A stretch of 64,000 bases of DNA from Streptococcus sp. HMSC034E03. Its GTDB lineage: Bacteria > Bacillota > Bacilli > Lactobacillales > Streptococcaceae. Location: assembly GCF_001811505.1 (NCBI RefSeq), contig NZ_KV804942.1, positions 22,026-86,025 on the forward strand. The letters are read 5' to 3'. The position numbers were made by a program, and so were the translations under genes. Every line of letters begins with the position of its first letter. Positions within the stretch are counted from its first letter, which is position 1. The notes beneath the pieces are model-generated. The model saw nothing but the letters and a program-made list of their open reading frames with translations. It did not search any database and had not been told where the DNA came from. This document shows, piece after piece, positions 18,850 through 29,193 of this stretch.

Positions 18850-21063
18850 CTAACTTCTTACTTCATGTCCTGCTGTTTTGATAGTAGAACCGTTCATGTG
18901 TTTGACACGCGCAGCAATTTCCTTGTGACGACCATTAACCATCGGACGAGCTTGTGGATTCCCAAGATAACCACAGGTTCGTTTAACCACGTCTACTGTT
19001 TTAGGATCGTTGTTCCCACAGTTAGGACAAGCAAATCCTCTCTCTGTCGGCTCAAAATCTCCTTCAAAATCACACTTGTAACAGCGGTCAATTGGAGTAT
19101 TGGTTCCGAGATAACCTACACGGTCATAAGCATAATCCCAAACAGCTTCCAAGGCCTTTGGATTTTGTTGAAGAACTGGATACTCGCAGTAGTGGATAAA
19201 GCCGCCTGATGCACCCGCTTCTGGGTAGACTTTCTCAAAGTCCAATTTTTCAAATGGTGTTGGATTTTTGCGAACATCATAATGGAAGGAATTTGTGTAG
19301 TATTCTTTATCTATAATATCTGGAATAGAACCAAATTTCTCAGCATCTAAACGGCAGAATCGGTCCGTCAGACTTTCAGACGGTGTTGAATAAATAGAGA
19401 AGTGATAGCCATATTGGTCTGACCACTCTTCTACTCGATGTTTCATGTCTCGAATGATATCAAGGGTGAATTCTTTAGCTTCTGGATTGGTTTCCCAATT
19501 GTTACCAAAGAATACTGTCGCTACTTCATAAAGTCCAATGTAGCCAAGCGAAACTGTGGCACGTCTATTCTTAAAGAGCTCGTCGACACTTTCTTCTTTA
19601 CCAAGACGACGGCCAAAAGCTCCGTATTGATAAAGGATAGGCGCATTAGCTGGAGTGGCTTCCTTGGTTCGCTCCACACGGTAAACCAGTGCATCTTCAG
19701 CGATATTCATACGCTCATTGAAGATTTCCCAGAACTTGTTCAGGTCGCCTTCAGACTCGAGGGCGATACGAGGAAGATTGACTGTTACCACACCTAGGTT
19801 CATACGACCAGAATTGACTTCTACTCCATTTTCATCCTTCCATCCTTGAAGGAATGAACGACACCCCATCGGAACCTTGAAAGAACCTGTCAACTCAATA
19901 ATCTTATCATAAGACAAGACATCTGGATACATGCGCTTAGTTGCACACTCAAGGGCCAACTGCTTGATATCGTAGTTAGGAGAACCTTCCTCCAGATTAA
20001 GTCCTCTTTTAAGAGTGAAGATCAATTTAGGGAAGATAGCTGTACGGTGTTCTGAACCAAGCCCCTTGATACGAATGTTTAAAATTGCCTTTTGAATTTC
20101 GCGTTCAAAACGATTGGTTCCTAGACCGAAACCAAGGGAAGTAAAGGGTGTTTGTCCATTTGATGTAAAGAGGGTATTAATCTCGTACTCTAGAGATTGC
20201 ATGGCATCGTAGATGTCTTTTTGAGTTTTTTTCCAGGCATACTCCTCACGTTTGTCAGGTAAAACCCATTCCTCTGCATCTTTGAGATGCTTTTGGTAAT
20301 TTTTCTCTGCATATGGGGCCAAGACTTCATCAATACGGTCTGCCGAACACCCACCGTACTGGCTAGAAGCAACGTTGGCGATGATTTGTGAAATCTGTGC
20401 TGTCGCAGTTTGGATAGACTTGGGACTCTCCACCTCAGCATTCCCAATCTTAAAACCATTTTCCAACATGCCCTTGAAATCAATCAAACAGCAGTTGGTC
20501 ATCGGGGTGTAAGGGCTGTAGTCCAAATCGTGATAGTGGATATCCCCTTTTTGGTGGGCATTGGCTACGTGCTTAGGAAGCATTTGCAGTCCGATTGATT
20601 TCCCAACAATCCCTGCCGTCAAATCACGTTGGGTGTTAAAAACATCACTATCTTTATTAGCATTCTCATTGACAACTGCCTGGTCTTTGTTGAGAAGTTT
20701 ATGGATACTGAAGTTGATATCTGTTGCTTTTGAGCGCTCAAAATCCCTTTGAGTTCGGTAAGTGATATATTCCTCTGCCAAGGCATATTCTTTAGCTTCC
20801 AATAACTCATGTTCTACGATATTTTGGATTTCATAGATTTTTACACCTTGAGGAAAACGACTATGAATCTCTGTGACAATTCTTTCAACGAGACCATTTA
20901 GGCGTTTTTCTACTAGAGGCGTAACGTCCATAACCTTTTCAGCAGCCTTATGAAGCGCTTTGTCAATTTTATCCACATCAAAAATGACGCGTCTACCGTC
21001 GCGTTTTTCAACGAATAAGGTGGGAACGGTTGCAAGCTTTTCTTCTAATACAATCATATCCAT
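18850..21063 (-). CDS. nrdD: Anaerobic ribonucleoside-triphosphate reductase
   Basis: Class III reductase (about 737 residues) making dNTPs without oxygen. An N-terminal ATP-cone (FVEKRDGRRVIFDVDKIDKA, about 18-37) gives allosteric control. The catalytic core includes MTNCCLIDFKGML and CATKRMYPD. A C-terminal zinc site is formed by CYKCDFEGDF and CPNCGN, and the glycyl-radical loop RTCGYLG holds the radical glycine at about residue 698. A start two codons downstream (21057) is equally possible. Promoter at 21103-21130. Confidence 0.96.
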   Translation of the reverse strand: MDMIVLEEKLATVPTLFVEKRDGRRVIFDVDKIDKALHKAAEKVMDVTPLVEKRLNGLVERIVTEIHSRFPQGVKIYEIQNIVEHELLEAKEYALAEEYITYRTQRDFERSKATDINFSIHKLLNKDQAVVNENANKDSDVFNTQRDLTAGIVGKSIGLQMLPKHVANAHQKGDIHYHDLDYSPYTPMTNCCLIDFKGMLENGFKIGNAEVESPKSIQTATAQISQIIANVASSQYGGCSADRIDEVLAPYAEKNYQKHLKDAEEWVLPDKREEYAWKKTQKDIYDAMQSLEYEINTLFTSNGQTPFTSLGFGLGTNRFEREIQKAILNIRIKGLGSEHRTAIFPKLIFTLKRGLNLEEGSPNYDIKQLALECATKRMYPDVLSYDKIIELTGSFKVPMGCRSFLQGWKDENGVEVNSGRMNLGVVTVNLPRIALESEGDLNKFWEIFNERMNIAEDALVYRVERTKEATPANAPILYQYGAFGRRLGKEESVDELFKNRRATVSLGYIGLYEVATVFFGNNWETNPEAKEFTLDIIRDMKHRVEEWSDQYGYHFSIYSTPSESLTDRFCRLDAEKFGSIPDIIDKEYYTNSFHYDVRKNPTPFEKLDFEKVYPEAGASGGFIHYCEYPVLQQNPKALEAVWDYAYDRVGYLGTNTPIDRCYKCDFEGDFEPTERGFACPNCGNNDPKTVDVVKRTCGYLGNPQARPMVNGRHKEIAARVKHMNGSTIKTAGHEVRS

Positions 21064-21102
21064 GCTCTTTTCTAAAATATTATTGAATAGTTTATATTCA
21101 GT

Positions 21103-21130
21103 ATTATACCACTCTAAAAATAAAAATCAA
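21103..21130 (-). promoter_or_regulatory. nrdD promoter overlapping a terminator arm
   Basis: TATAAT with an extended TG (TGGTATAAT, -10 at 21103-21108) and TTGATT (-35 at 21125-21130), spaced 16 bases, on the minus strand. The -35 box lies within one arm of the perfect inverted repeat at 21122-21184. The ATATCTTGTG arms loosely resemble an NrdR-type box, but I cannot confirm that. Confidence 0.6.
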
Positions 21131-21184
21131 TATCTTGTGTTAAAAATCATAAAATTTTTAAAATTCCACAAGATATTGATTTTT
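21122..21184 (-). terminator. 18-bp-stem terminator between the membrane protein gene and nrdD
   Basis: Arms at 21122-21139 and 21167-21184 are perfect complements of 18 bases (AAAAATCAATATCTTGTG and its reverse complement). On the minus strand the stem is followed by TTTTTATTTTTA, ending the 21187 gene three bases past its stop. The distal arm also supplies the nrdD -35 region. Confidence 0.85.
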
Positions 21185-21186
21185 TG

Positions 21187-22740
21187 TTATTTTAATTTGT
21201 AAAGTTTAAAGTCTTTGAATTCACTTTGAACTGGTTGATAACTTTCTGCCAGAAGCTGTTCCACTTCCGTCCAGAGAGCTGTTTTGGTATTGACCACAAT
21301 CACTTTAGGCTGGTTATCACGTAAATCATTGACAAGTTTAGTACGATTTTCAGATAAAGCTGTATGTAATTTCGGTGTTAGTAACGGACTAGCTGCTAAT
21401 CGTTCGCTAGCCTGATAAACACTAGCCGAATCATCCCACACATAAATGCGGTCTGTTGCTTGCGTTTGCCCCTTGACAATAGTTTCGATACGAGCGCGTT
21501 CTTGATATTGTTCTGGGTGAAAGACATAGCGCGCTACTAAAGGGGCCAAGAATAGGTAAACAAGGGCCAAGATAGGCAGGTAAGCATTGCCTTTGAGGAA
21601 AATTGCCCATACTGAAGGAGCTTCGCTATATCTTCTACGACGACTCACTCCCTCTGCATCATTGGCACGAATTCGAGTCAACAACAAAATGGACATGAAA
21701 GGAAGCAACTCAGCTAGACGACTTCCATGGATCGGTTCAGTAGAGAAAATTTCCAAGCCTAGTGATAGTACAAGAGCAAGCGCAGCAAATATCGATAAGA
21801 CATATTGCTTGCTTGGTTTAGACTGGAAAAAGCCTGCAAACACCAGGGTCAATCCTCCAAGACCGATTGCCAATAATCCATAAAAGAGGAGATTATCTAG
21901 CAGACCAGGGTTGGACATAAAATTCAAACTATCAATTGGATAGAGAATTTGACTAATAGCACTCCCAAAACTCCCATTATAAGCCGTATAGTAACCGATT
22001 GGATAAAAGAAGAGTGAAAATCCTAGACCAACCGCAAGAAATTGATAAAAGCCGCGAGCCCAGTAACCACGCCCAATATTAAAGGCTAACAAAGCAAAGA
22101 ATAAGACCAGAGCATATAAAGTTGTGACTAGAGGGGCGAAGAAAAATGCTAGAGCCAAACTCATCCCGATACGCAAGAAACCTTTGTCATGATTAGATTT
22201 TGCAAAATAGGTTGTGACTAAGTTTAGGGCGTAGAATAAGAATGGAAGGGCAAGAATTGTGGCATAGCCACCACCAAAGCTAAGACCTCCAGCAAGAAGG
22301 TAAAAAATCGTCAACACTTGTCGCGACTGCTCGTCCTCTTTCGTCAAGTCATAGGTTGAACGAAAAAGAAAAATTCCAGCGCCCACTAAAGCAAGCCAAT
22401 TAAAGGCTGCAAATAAAAGGCTACCTTTAGCTAGATACTGTAGAAAATAATAGAGGAGACCACTCGTTCCAAAATAGTCTGTGTAGATTTCTCCTCCTTG
22501 GTGCATTGCCCATCCAATATAGAAATCCTGAGCCTGCTCTGGACTGGTCAATCCTAGCACCAAAGGAAGAACTACAGATACAAGTACCGCTAAAGTGCTC
22601 CAAATTAAGATTTTAAACAATGGTAAGCGAGCAGATTGTCGTGTTTCAAACTCTTCTCGCTCCTCTCCCCCAGCTGAATTTTCTTGATTTCCAGTCCAAG
22701 TTGGAGTTGGTTCGTCTTCTAATCTACCATATACGTTCAT
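21187..22740 (-). CDS. Polytopic membrane protein, possible GT-C-like
   Basis: 517 residues. A soluble acidic N-terminus (about 1-40) is followed by about ten hydrophobic segments between 42 and 420, then an approximately 110-residue soluble C-terminal domain (DRIYVWDDSASVYQASERLA ... KVIVVNTKTALWTEVEQLL). The topology and the early QAQDFYIGWAMHQGGEIYTDYFG with its acidic residues resemble GT-C polyprenyl-linked glycosyltransferases, but no diagnostic motif is certain. It is widespread in streptococci next to nrd genes. Good Shine-Dalgarno (AGGAGAGAATGA) upstream. Confidence 0.75.
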   Translation of the reverse strand: MNVYGRLEDEPTPTWTGNQENSAGGEEREEFETRQSARLPLFKILIWSTLAVLVSVVLPLVLGLTSPEQAQDFYIGWAMHQGGEIYTDYFGTSGLLYYFLQYLAKGSLLFAAFNWLALVGAGIFLFRSTYDLTKEDEQSRQVLTIFYLLAGGLSFGGGYATILALPFLFYALNLVTTYFAKSNHDKGFLRIGMSLALAFFFAPLVTTLYALVLFFALLAFNIGRGYWARGFYQFLAVGLGFSLFFYPIGYYTAYNGSFGSAISQILYPIDSLNFMSNPGLLDNLLFYGLLAIGLGGLTLVFAGFFQSKPSKQYVLSIFAALALVLSLGLEIFSTEPIHGSRLAELLPFMSILLLTRIRANDAEGVSRRRRYSEAPSVWAIFLKGNAYLPILALVYLFLAPLVARYVFHPEQYQERARIETIVKGQTQATDRIYVWDDSASVYQASERLAASPLLTPKLHTALSENRTKLVNDLRDNQPKVIVVNTKTALWTEVEQLLAESYQPVQSEFKDFKLYKLK

Positions 22741-22784
22741 TCATTCTCTCCTAGATTTTGATTTGTTCTAGTATATCAAAAAGT

Positions 22785-22919
22785 CTAGTTCTTGTCAGCC
22801 TGCTGAGGACATTTGTTCAGCTTTTTATAGAGACTAGCGAAGCGTTCAATCTCATAAAAACGGTGATAAGACGCCTTTTTATAGGCTTCTAAAAAAATTT
22901 TTTCTTTTACTGTTATCAT
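22785..22919 (-). CDS. Small conserved hypothetical protein
   Basis: A 44-codon ORF starting MITVKEKIFLEAYKKASYHR. I choose the ATG at 22917-22919 because AAAGGAGA lies just upstream; the longer frame's 16 extra codons are rich in F/R and have no ribosome-binding site. It lies between mnmG's terminator and the membrane protein. Lys/Tyr-rich and soluble; function unknown. Confidence 0.6.
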   Translation of the reverse strand: MITVKEKIFLEAYKKASYHRFYEIERFASLYKKLNKCPQQADKN

Positions 22920-22965
22920 CTCTTCTCCTTTTCTCTTTATTCGAAAAAAAGAGAAGCAATCTATC

Positions 22966-23002
22966 AAAAAAACTGAATCCCCAAAGAGAATTCAGTTTTT
23001 TT
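22966..23002. terminator. Bidirectional terminator after mnmG
   Basis: AAAAAAACTGAAT (22966-22978) pairs with ATTCAGTTTTTTT (22990-23002) around an 11-base loop, four bases past the mnmG stop. A/T tracts on both sides let it act on either strand; the minus-strand mnmG transcript is the obvious client. Confidence 0.85.
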
Positions 23003-23006
23003 AAAA

Positions 23007-24923
23007 TTAGTCAGCTTTCTTTTCTAAATTTTTTGAAATACTACGATTTTTACCTTCCAGATACACCATCAAAATAGAAATGTCTGCTGGATTTACTCCC
23101 GAAATACGGCTGGCTTGGCCTATGGTTTCTGGATTGATGAGTTTGAACTTCTGGCGGGCTTCGGTTGCGATAGAGTCAATGTCATCCCAGTCGATGTTGG
23201 CTGGAATGCGTTTTTCTTCCATGCGTTTCATCTTGGCAACCTGATCCATGGCTTTTGAGATATAGCCTTCGTACTTGATTTCTGTTTCAATCAACTCGAT
23301 AATCTTGTCATCCAAGTCCTCTGCAGCTGGTCCGATGAAGGCTACCACATCTTGGTAAGAAACTTCTGGACGGCGAAGGAATTCCTTGGCTGTCACTGCA
23401 TCGGTCAACGGTTTAAAGCCCATCTCCTCAACCTTGACATTGGTTTCCTTGACTGGCTTGAGTTTGATGCTGTCTAGGCGCTTCATCTCATTATCAAATT
23501 GATTTTTCTTGATTTCAAAACGAGCCCAGCGTTCATCATCCACAAGGCCAATCTCGCGTCCCATCTCTGTCAAACGCATATCAGCATTGTCATGACGGAG
23601 AATGAGTCGGTATTCTGCACGACTGGTTAACAGACGGTAAGGTTCAATGGTTCCCTTGGTCACCAAGTCATCAATCATCACCCCGATATAACCATCACTG
23701 CGCTTCAAAATCAATTCAGGCTTATCTTGGATTTTCAGAGCCGCATTGATACCAGCGATAATCCCTTGGCCTGCTGCCTCTTCGTAACCAGATGTACCAT
23801 TTGTCTGACCAGCTGTGAAAAGTCCTGAGATTTTCTTGGTTTCCAGAGTCGCACGCAACTGATGCGGCAAGACCATGTCGTACTCGATAGCATAACCAGT
23901 TCGCATCATCTCTGCATTTTCCAAACCTTTGATAGAATGAACCAGATCACGCTGGACATCCTCAGGAAGGCTAGTTGAAAGTCCCTGGACATAAACTTCC
24001 TCTGTGTTTCGTCCTTCTGGCTCAAGGAAAAGCTGGTGACGTTCCTTGTCTGCAAAACGCACAATCTTGTCCTCAATCGACGGACAGTAACGAGGCCCTA
24101 CTCCCTTGACCACACCTGTAAACATAGGCGCACGGTGGAGGTTGTTTTGGATAATCTCATGACTGGTTCCATTGGTATAGGTCAACCAGCATGGCACTTG
24201 GTCCTTGACATAGTCCTCATCACGTGAAGTGTAAGAGAAGTGATTTGGTGTTTCATCTCCTGGCTGAATCTCTGTCACATCATAGTTGATAGAGGAAGCC
24301 TTGACACGTGGAGGGGTTCCTGTCTTGAAACGACCGATTTCGAGTCCCAATTCCTTGAGGTTATCAGCTAGGTTAATAGAAGCCAGACTGTGGTTTGGAC
24401 CTGATGAATACTTAAGATCTCCGATGATGATTTCCCCACGGAGAGCAGTTCCTGTGGTCACGATAACAGCCTTGGCAGCATACTCTTGATGGGTAGCTGT
24501 ACGAACACCGACAACCTTGCCATCTTCCACCAAAATCTCATCAATCATGGTCTGACGAAGGGTTAGATTTTCTTGATTTTCAACCGTCTTACGCATTTCC
24601 TTAGAGTAAAGTTCCTTATCAGCCTGCGCACGAAGGGCACGAACCGCTGGCCCCTTCCCAGTGTTGAGCATCTTCATCTGGATGTAAGTCTTGTCAATGG
24701 TCTTGGCCATTTCGCCACCGAGGGCATCTACTTCACGCACTACAATCCCCTTGGCAGAGCCACCGATAGATGGATTACAAGGCATGAAAGCCAGCATTTC
24801 AATGTTAATAGTCGCAAGTAAGACCTTACAACCCATACGGCTAGCAGCTAGAGAGGCTTCTACTCCCGCATGCCCCGCACCGATTACAATGATATCGTAT
24901 TCTTCAGTAAAATTATAAGTCAT
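23007..24923 (-). CDS. mnmG: tRNA uridine-5-carboxymethylaminomethyl synthesis enzyme MnmG
   Basis: MnmG/GidA, 638 residues. The FAD-binding Rossmann motif [12 protein letters not shown] is at about residues 13-24; signatures [14 protein letters not shown] and [15 protein letters not shown] follow, and the C-terminal helical domain binds MnmE and tRNA. With MnmE it adds the cmnm5 group to U34 of tRNAs reading NNA/NNG codons. mnmA (same wobble base, 2-thio) lies nearby, so both halves of U34 modification cluster here. The 5' end overlaps the Nudix gene by 11 bases. Confidence 0.97.
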   Translation of the reverse strand: MTYNFTEEYDIIVIGAGHAGVEASLAASRMGCKVLLATINIEMLAFMPCNPSIGGSAKGIVVREVDALGGEMAKTIDKTYIQMKMLNTGKGPAVRALRAQADKELYSKEMRKTVENQENLTLRQTMIDEILVEDGKVVGVRTATHQEYAAKAVIVTTGTALRGEIIIGDLKYSSGPNHSLASINLADNLKELGLEIGRFKTGTPPRVKASSINYDVTEIQPGDETPNHFSYTSRDEDYVKDQVPCWLTYTNGTSHEIIQNNLHRAPMFTGVVKGVGPRYCPSIEDKIVRFADKERHQLFLEPEGRNTEEVYVQGLSTSLPEDVQRDLVHSIKGLENAEMMRTGYAIEYDMVLPHQLRATLETKKISGLFTAGQTNGTSGYEEAAGQGIIAGINAALKIQDKPELILKRSDGYIGVMIDDLVTKGTIEPYRLLTSRAEYRLILRHDNADMRLTEMGREIGLVDDERWARFEIKKNQFDNEMKRLDSIKLKPVKETNVKVEEMGFKPLTDAVTAKEFLRRPEVSYQDVVAFIGPAAEDLDDKIIELIETEIKYEGYISKAMDQVAKMKRMEEKRIPANIDWDDIDSIATEARQKFKLINPETIGQASRISGVNPADISILMVYLEGKNRSISKNLEKKAD

Positions 24924-25344
24924 TTCTTAACCTTTCAAAAATTTCTCGTAAATAAGGAACTATCTTCTCCTCCTCTAGAGCTTGATCCATAGTAACCCAT
25001 TTAAAGTGTGTATGCTCTTCAGGATCTAATCTGATAATTGGCTTCTCCCCAACCCACTCTACTTTATAAACTAAGCGAGTAAAGACAGTATCCTTAGAGG
25101 TATCCAGTTGACTATCTTCGTGAAGAAGTTTGAGCGAACTGCTGTCTAGCCTAACTCCTGCTTCTTCAATACATTCTCTAAGAGCTCCATCTCGCGGAAG
25201 TTCACCCTTTTCAACCCCACCACCAGGAATATCCCAGTAAGTCGGATAAACGTTGGGTTGTCCTCTTTTAATTTCCGAACGCTGAATGAGTAAATAATCA
25301 CCACCACTATGAACAAGTACATGGGCAATAAGCTTAACCATCAT
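24913..25344 (-). CDS. Nudix hydrolase
   Basis: A 143-residue protein with a perfect Nudix box (G-x5-E-x7-REUxEE-x-GU: [23 protein letters not shown], about residues 42-63; split here only by wording). It hydrolyses a nucleoside diphosphate linked to some other group; the substrate is unknown. It overlaps mnmG by 11 bases and is followed upstream by a second Nudix gene, so both are probably co-transcribed with mnmG. Confidence 0.88.
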   Translation of the reverse strand: MMVKLIAHVLVHSGGDYLLIQRSEIKRGQPNVYPTYWDIPGGGVEKGELPRDGALRECIEEAGVRLDSSSLKLLHEDSQLDTSKDTVFTRLVYKVEWVGEKPIIRLDPEEHTHFKWVTMDQALEEEKIVPYLREIFERLRNDL

Positions 25345-25352
25345 TTTCTCTC

Positions 25353-25808
25353 CTATTCGTTAAGATGGATGTGTCGTAATTGTCCGTCCCAATTTGGCAG
25401 GCCTGTTTTTAAAAAGGCTGGAACTAGTTGGATATTCTGGAGCTGGTCCAAATCAATCCATTCACAGGGCTGCCTTTTCTCATCTTCCTGCATGGTCAAT
25501 GGGGCCTCCTCAAGCAAGTCTACCAAATAATGAAACTCGATGTTGTGATAGAAAACACCGTCCTGTTCAAAACGATTTTCAACCACGAAAGCTAGTTGCC
25601 CAACTTGAGCTTTGACACCCAGTTCTTCCCTCACTTCACGGACTACCGCATCTTCCGTGCTTTCATTAACTTGAATCGCACCGCCAATTGTGTAATACTT
25701 TCCCTTATTTTTGGTAACTAGGAGCTTGCAATTTTGGACAATCAAAGCTGTCGCCCGAACGCCAAAAACCGTATTTCCTACTTTTGTCCGAAAGTCTTGC
25801 TGAGTCAT
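25353..25808 (-). CDS. Nudix hydrolase
   Basis: A 151-residue protein with a Nudix box GAIQVNESTEDAVVREVREE followed by LGV. It begins MTQQDFRTKVGNTVFGVRAT. The ATG at 25806-25808 is chosen because AAAGGA lies just upstream and the family start fits; the longer frame runs into the spacer. Distinct in sequence from its neighbour, so probably not a recent duplicate. Substrate unknown. Confidence 0.88.
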   Translation of the reverse strand: MTQQDFRTKVGNTVFGVRATALIVQNCKLLVTKNKGKYYTIGGAIQVNESTEDAVVREVREELGVKAQVGQLAFVVENRFEQDGVFYHNIEFHYLVDLLEEAPLTMQEDEKRQPCEWIDLDQLQNIQLVPAFLKTGLPNWDGQLRHIHLNE

Positions 25809-25957
25809 TTTTGTCCTTTCCCTTAAACGACACAAAAACAGTCAAAACTCCAAAGAAGTGCAGGACAAAAAAGCCTGCAACATCCATGAGCTTTGACCAT
25901 CATTTCTATTGCTTTTATTATTGTAGCAAATTGAGAAAATTTGTCAATCTAAATGTA

Positions 25958-26344
25958 CTATGATTGGCGAATTGCTTCAAAAGCTCCTTTGTCAATCTCA
26001 ACTGGGTCAGAGAAGGCATCTAGAACAATCCCTCTCACAGGAAAACTCTCCATCCCTTCCGCAGCAAACAAACAGTCCGTAAGAGGTAACTGCAACCAAG
26101 AAAATTGGGCATAATAGTCCTTGAGGATGTCCTGAATTTCTAAGAAGCAAGGATAAAAGTAGTCATCTCCCTTTTGCAGAATATCCGGCTTTAGGCGAGC
26201 ACCTTCTTGTCCGTCACTCCCATCCATCAGAGAAGGATTGAAGGGAACCCAGACTTTAGCTTGCTTCAATTCCTTAAACAAGGCCTCTATCGATTCTGTC
26301 GTTTTCTCCCTCAAATACTCTTTCTTATAGTCAGAGAGAGTCAT
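25958..26344 (-). CDS. Conserved hypothetical protein, SseB-like
   Basis: 128 residues, mixed alpha/beta. The segments KQAKVWVPFNPSLMDG and FYPCFLEIQDILKDYYAQF and the repeated aromatic-Pro pattern recall SseB N-terminal-domain proteins, but the match is by eye only. It lies between mnmA and the Nudix genes, soluble, function unknown. Confidence 0.65.
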   Translation of the reverse strand: MTLSDYKKEYLREKTTESIEALFKELKQAKVWVPFNPSLMDGSDGQEGARLKPDILQKGDDYFYPCFLEIQDILKDYYAQFSWLQLPLTDCLFAAEGMESFPVRGIVLDAFSDPVEIDKGAFEAIRQS

Positions 26345-26410
26345 TGACTTCTCTTTTTTAGCCGTTTTTTTCTAAAAAAACTGAAACATTCTCATTCCTC
26401 TTAGAAACTC

Positions 26411-27610
<1,200 letters not shown>

Positions 27611-27612
27611 TC

Positions 27613-27641
27613 ATTATAACATGCTTAGATAGAGAAGACAA
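27613..27641 (-). promoter_or_regulatory. mnmA promoter
   Basis: Minus strand: TTGTCT (27636-27641), 17 bases, then TATAAT with extended TG (TGTTATAAT; -10 at 27613-27618). A strong-looking sigma-A promoter about 80 bases upstream of the mnmA start. Confidence 0.7.
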
Positions 27642-27777
27642 GGAAGAGGCTGATAATCTACCAAGCTCTTCTGTCAATACATGAAAATCAGGATACAAAA
27701 GAAATCAATTCATTCCTAAATCTCTATTCTCTTTAAAAACTTATTTTTAAAATCAACTAAAAATGATATACTTTAAT

Positions 27778-27829
27778 AAGGAGGAATGCGCACATGATTC
27801 CATATATACACCATCATCCATGTGCGTAG
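27778..27829 (+). promoter_or_regulatory. Leader ORF and hairpin upstream of the envelope protein
   Basis: The only strong Shine-Dalgarno here (AAGGAGG, 27778-27784) serves an 11-codon ORF, MIPYIHHHPCA, at 27794-27829, in a different frame from the large ORF. An exact inverted repeat (CGCACATG 27789-27796, CATGTGCG 27819-27826) covers the leader's start codon and the first possible GTG of the large ORF. The leader stop is followed eight bases later by a second GTG (27837) with AGGA upstream. This suggests translational coupling or attenuation; no homologue is known to me. Confidence 0.4.
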
Positions 27830-27836
27830 GACTAAT

Positions 27837-28640
27837 GTGAACAACTACAAAGATATTCTAAAATCAAAAAATACTATTTTTATTATTACACTTATTGCAG
27901 GTATTGGACTTTTGACAGGCTTAGTCCTCCATCAAGAAAAAATCCAAGCAGAGAGAGGGAACGTTGCTCTCATCAAACAACAAAGAAATCAACAAGATGT
28001 CGAACAAGTAAAATACGCCATTAAAGACTTCAATATTGATTCTGAAACCATTATAGAAGATTGGAAAAAAATCCAAGAATTGAAACCAACTACTGATGAA
28101 GGCAAAAAGACCTTAGAAGACTTTCTTACTTCTACTGCCAAGAAAGTCACAAATCATTATAGTGAAAAAGCTTTGAAATTAGATATAAAGGATTCTGATA
28201 GCCAGTTTCAAGATAAACAAACACTTGAGACAGCCATCACTTCCTTGCAAAAAATAATAGACATCATTAAAAACATTAATGCTGCCAGCGACCAAGTTGC
28301 TCTTGAAGAAAAGATAAAACCAATTCAAGAACTAATCTCTAAATTCCAAAAACAAGTTGAAGTCTTGACCAAAAAAGAAGAAGAAAAAACTACCCAAACA
28401 GAAACGACTACTAGAGATGCCGGACTAGAAGCCAGCCGTTCAGAAGATAGTAGCTATATTCAAAGCTATCCAGAAACAAATGGAAGCATATCTAATTCCC
28501 AAGCACCTGCAACGGACCAATACTCAACTGATAGTGCTAACAGTGGAGGAGATAATGGCGCTAATACCGGAGGTCAAACTGCTGATTCTTCAGGTTCTCA
28601 ATCAGAGTCTAATAACGATACAACCAGTTCGTCTAACTAA
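27837..28640 (+). CDS. Membrane-anchored extracellular protein, function unknown
   Basis: About 267 residues. One N-terminal membrane segment (IFIITLIAGIGLLTGLVLH, near residues 11-30), then a charged, probably helical domain (about 35-185, many K/E/Q), then a Ser/Asn/Thr/Gly-rich tail (about 190-267: NSQAPATDQYSTDSANSGGD). It is most likely an extracellular, signal-anchored protein. I chose GTG 27837 (AGGA five bases upstream) over GTG 27822. A predicted -10 TGATATACT lies upstream at about 27765. Followed by a terminator. Confidence 0.6.
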   Translation: MNNYKDILKSKNTIFIITLIAGIGLLTGLVLHQEKIQAERGNVALIKQQRNQQDVEQVKYAIKDFNIDSETIIEDWKKIQELKPTTDEGKKTLEDFLTSTAKKVTNHYSEKALKLDIKDSDSQFQDKQTLETAITSLQKIIDIIKNINAASDQVALEEKIKPIQELISKFQKQVEVLTKKEEEKTTQTETTTRDAGLEASRSEDSSYIQSYPETNGSISNSQAPATDQYSTDSANSGGDNGANTGGQTADSSGSQSESNNDTTSSSN

Positions 28641-28708
28641 TAATCTAGATGGCGAAGTCCCATAAACTTGTAAGCCCTCAACACCAATGTTTATAATTGT
28701 AAACACAC

Positions 28709-28736
28709 AAAAAGAGCCTTAAACGGCTCTTTTTTA
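28709..28736. terminator. Bidirectional terminator
   Basis: AAAAAGAGCC, loop TTAAAC, then GGCTCTTTTTT. It lies about 70 bases after the envelope protein gene and also faces the end of the minus-strand small-membrane-protein cluster, so it probably terminates both. Confidence 0.85.
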
Positions 28737-28804
28737 GGGCTCTATGATATTTGTAGTAGGTAAATTCCCTATAGATATTATGGAGCCAATTATTGATAAA
28801 GACT

Positions 28805-29020
28805 TTAGTCATCTTCGTCTCTATAAAAATATTTTCTATACACCCTTGATAATACCAAAATTAATGCCAATATCATACCAAGAGCCATAATAATAGAATT
28901 TATTGGATTTATTTCAGTATGTCCAATCACTAGTCCAATTATTGGACTAATAGACATGCTTAGATATAATAAAAATAACAAAAAATGACCTTCACCAATT
29001 CCTGCAAAAAAATGTTTCAT
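28805..29020 (-). CDS. Small two-helix membrane protein
   Basis: 71 residues with two hydrophobic segments (about 12-33 and 41-60) and an acidic-basic C-terminus (RVYRKYFYRDEDD). Its ATG overlaps the stop of an upstream 42-codon ORF in an ATGA, pointing to translational coupling. It belongs to a row of very small minus-strand ORFs divergent from an Rgg-type regulator. It could be an immunity or export helper; this is inference only. Confidence 0.5.
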   Translation of the reverse strand: MKHFFAGIGEGHFLLFLLYLSMSISPIIGLVIGHTEINPINSIIMALGMILALILVLSRVYRKYFYRDEDD

Positions 29021-29145
29021 TTTAAATATCCCAATTTTACCTTTCGTTTTAATAATCCACTAGCAAATCTATTGACTTCTCTTTTTTTGAAAAATCTTGA
29101 TAGCAAATTTACTCCACTTAAAGCCACTAAAATTTCAACCGTCAT
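29017..29145 (-). CDS. 42-residue cationic peptide
   Basis: An ORF of 42 codons: MTVEILVALSGVNLLSRFFK, followed by a strongly basic second half (KREVNRFASGLLKRKVKLG). GGAGAAATT precedes the ATG, an excellent ribosome-binding site. Its stop overlaps the start of the next gene (ATGA). A hydrophobic start followed by an amphipathic cationic tail would suit a bacteriocin-like or signalling peptide, but no cleavage motif is certain. Confidence 0.4.
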   Translation of the reverse strand: MTVEILVALSGVNLLSRFFKKREVNRFASGLLKRKVKLGYLK

Positions 29146-29193
29146 AATTTCTCCAAGCGAAAAATGCAAACTGACAAAGTTCCTGCTAAAATA

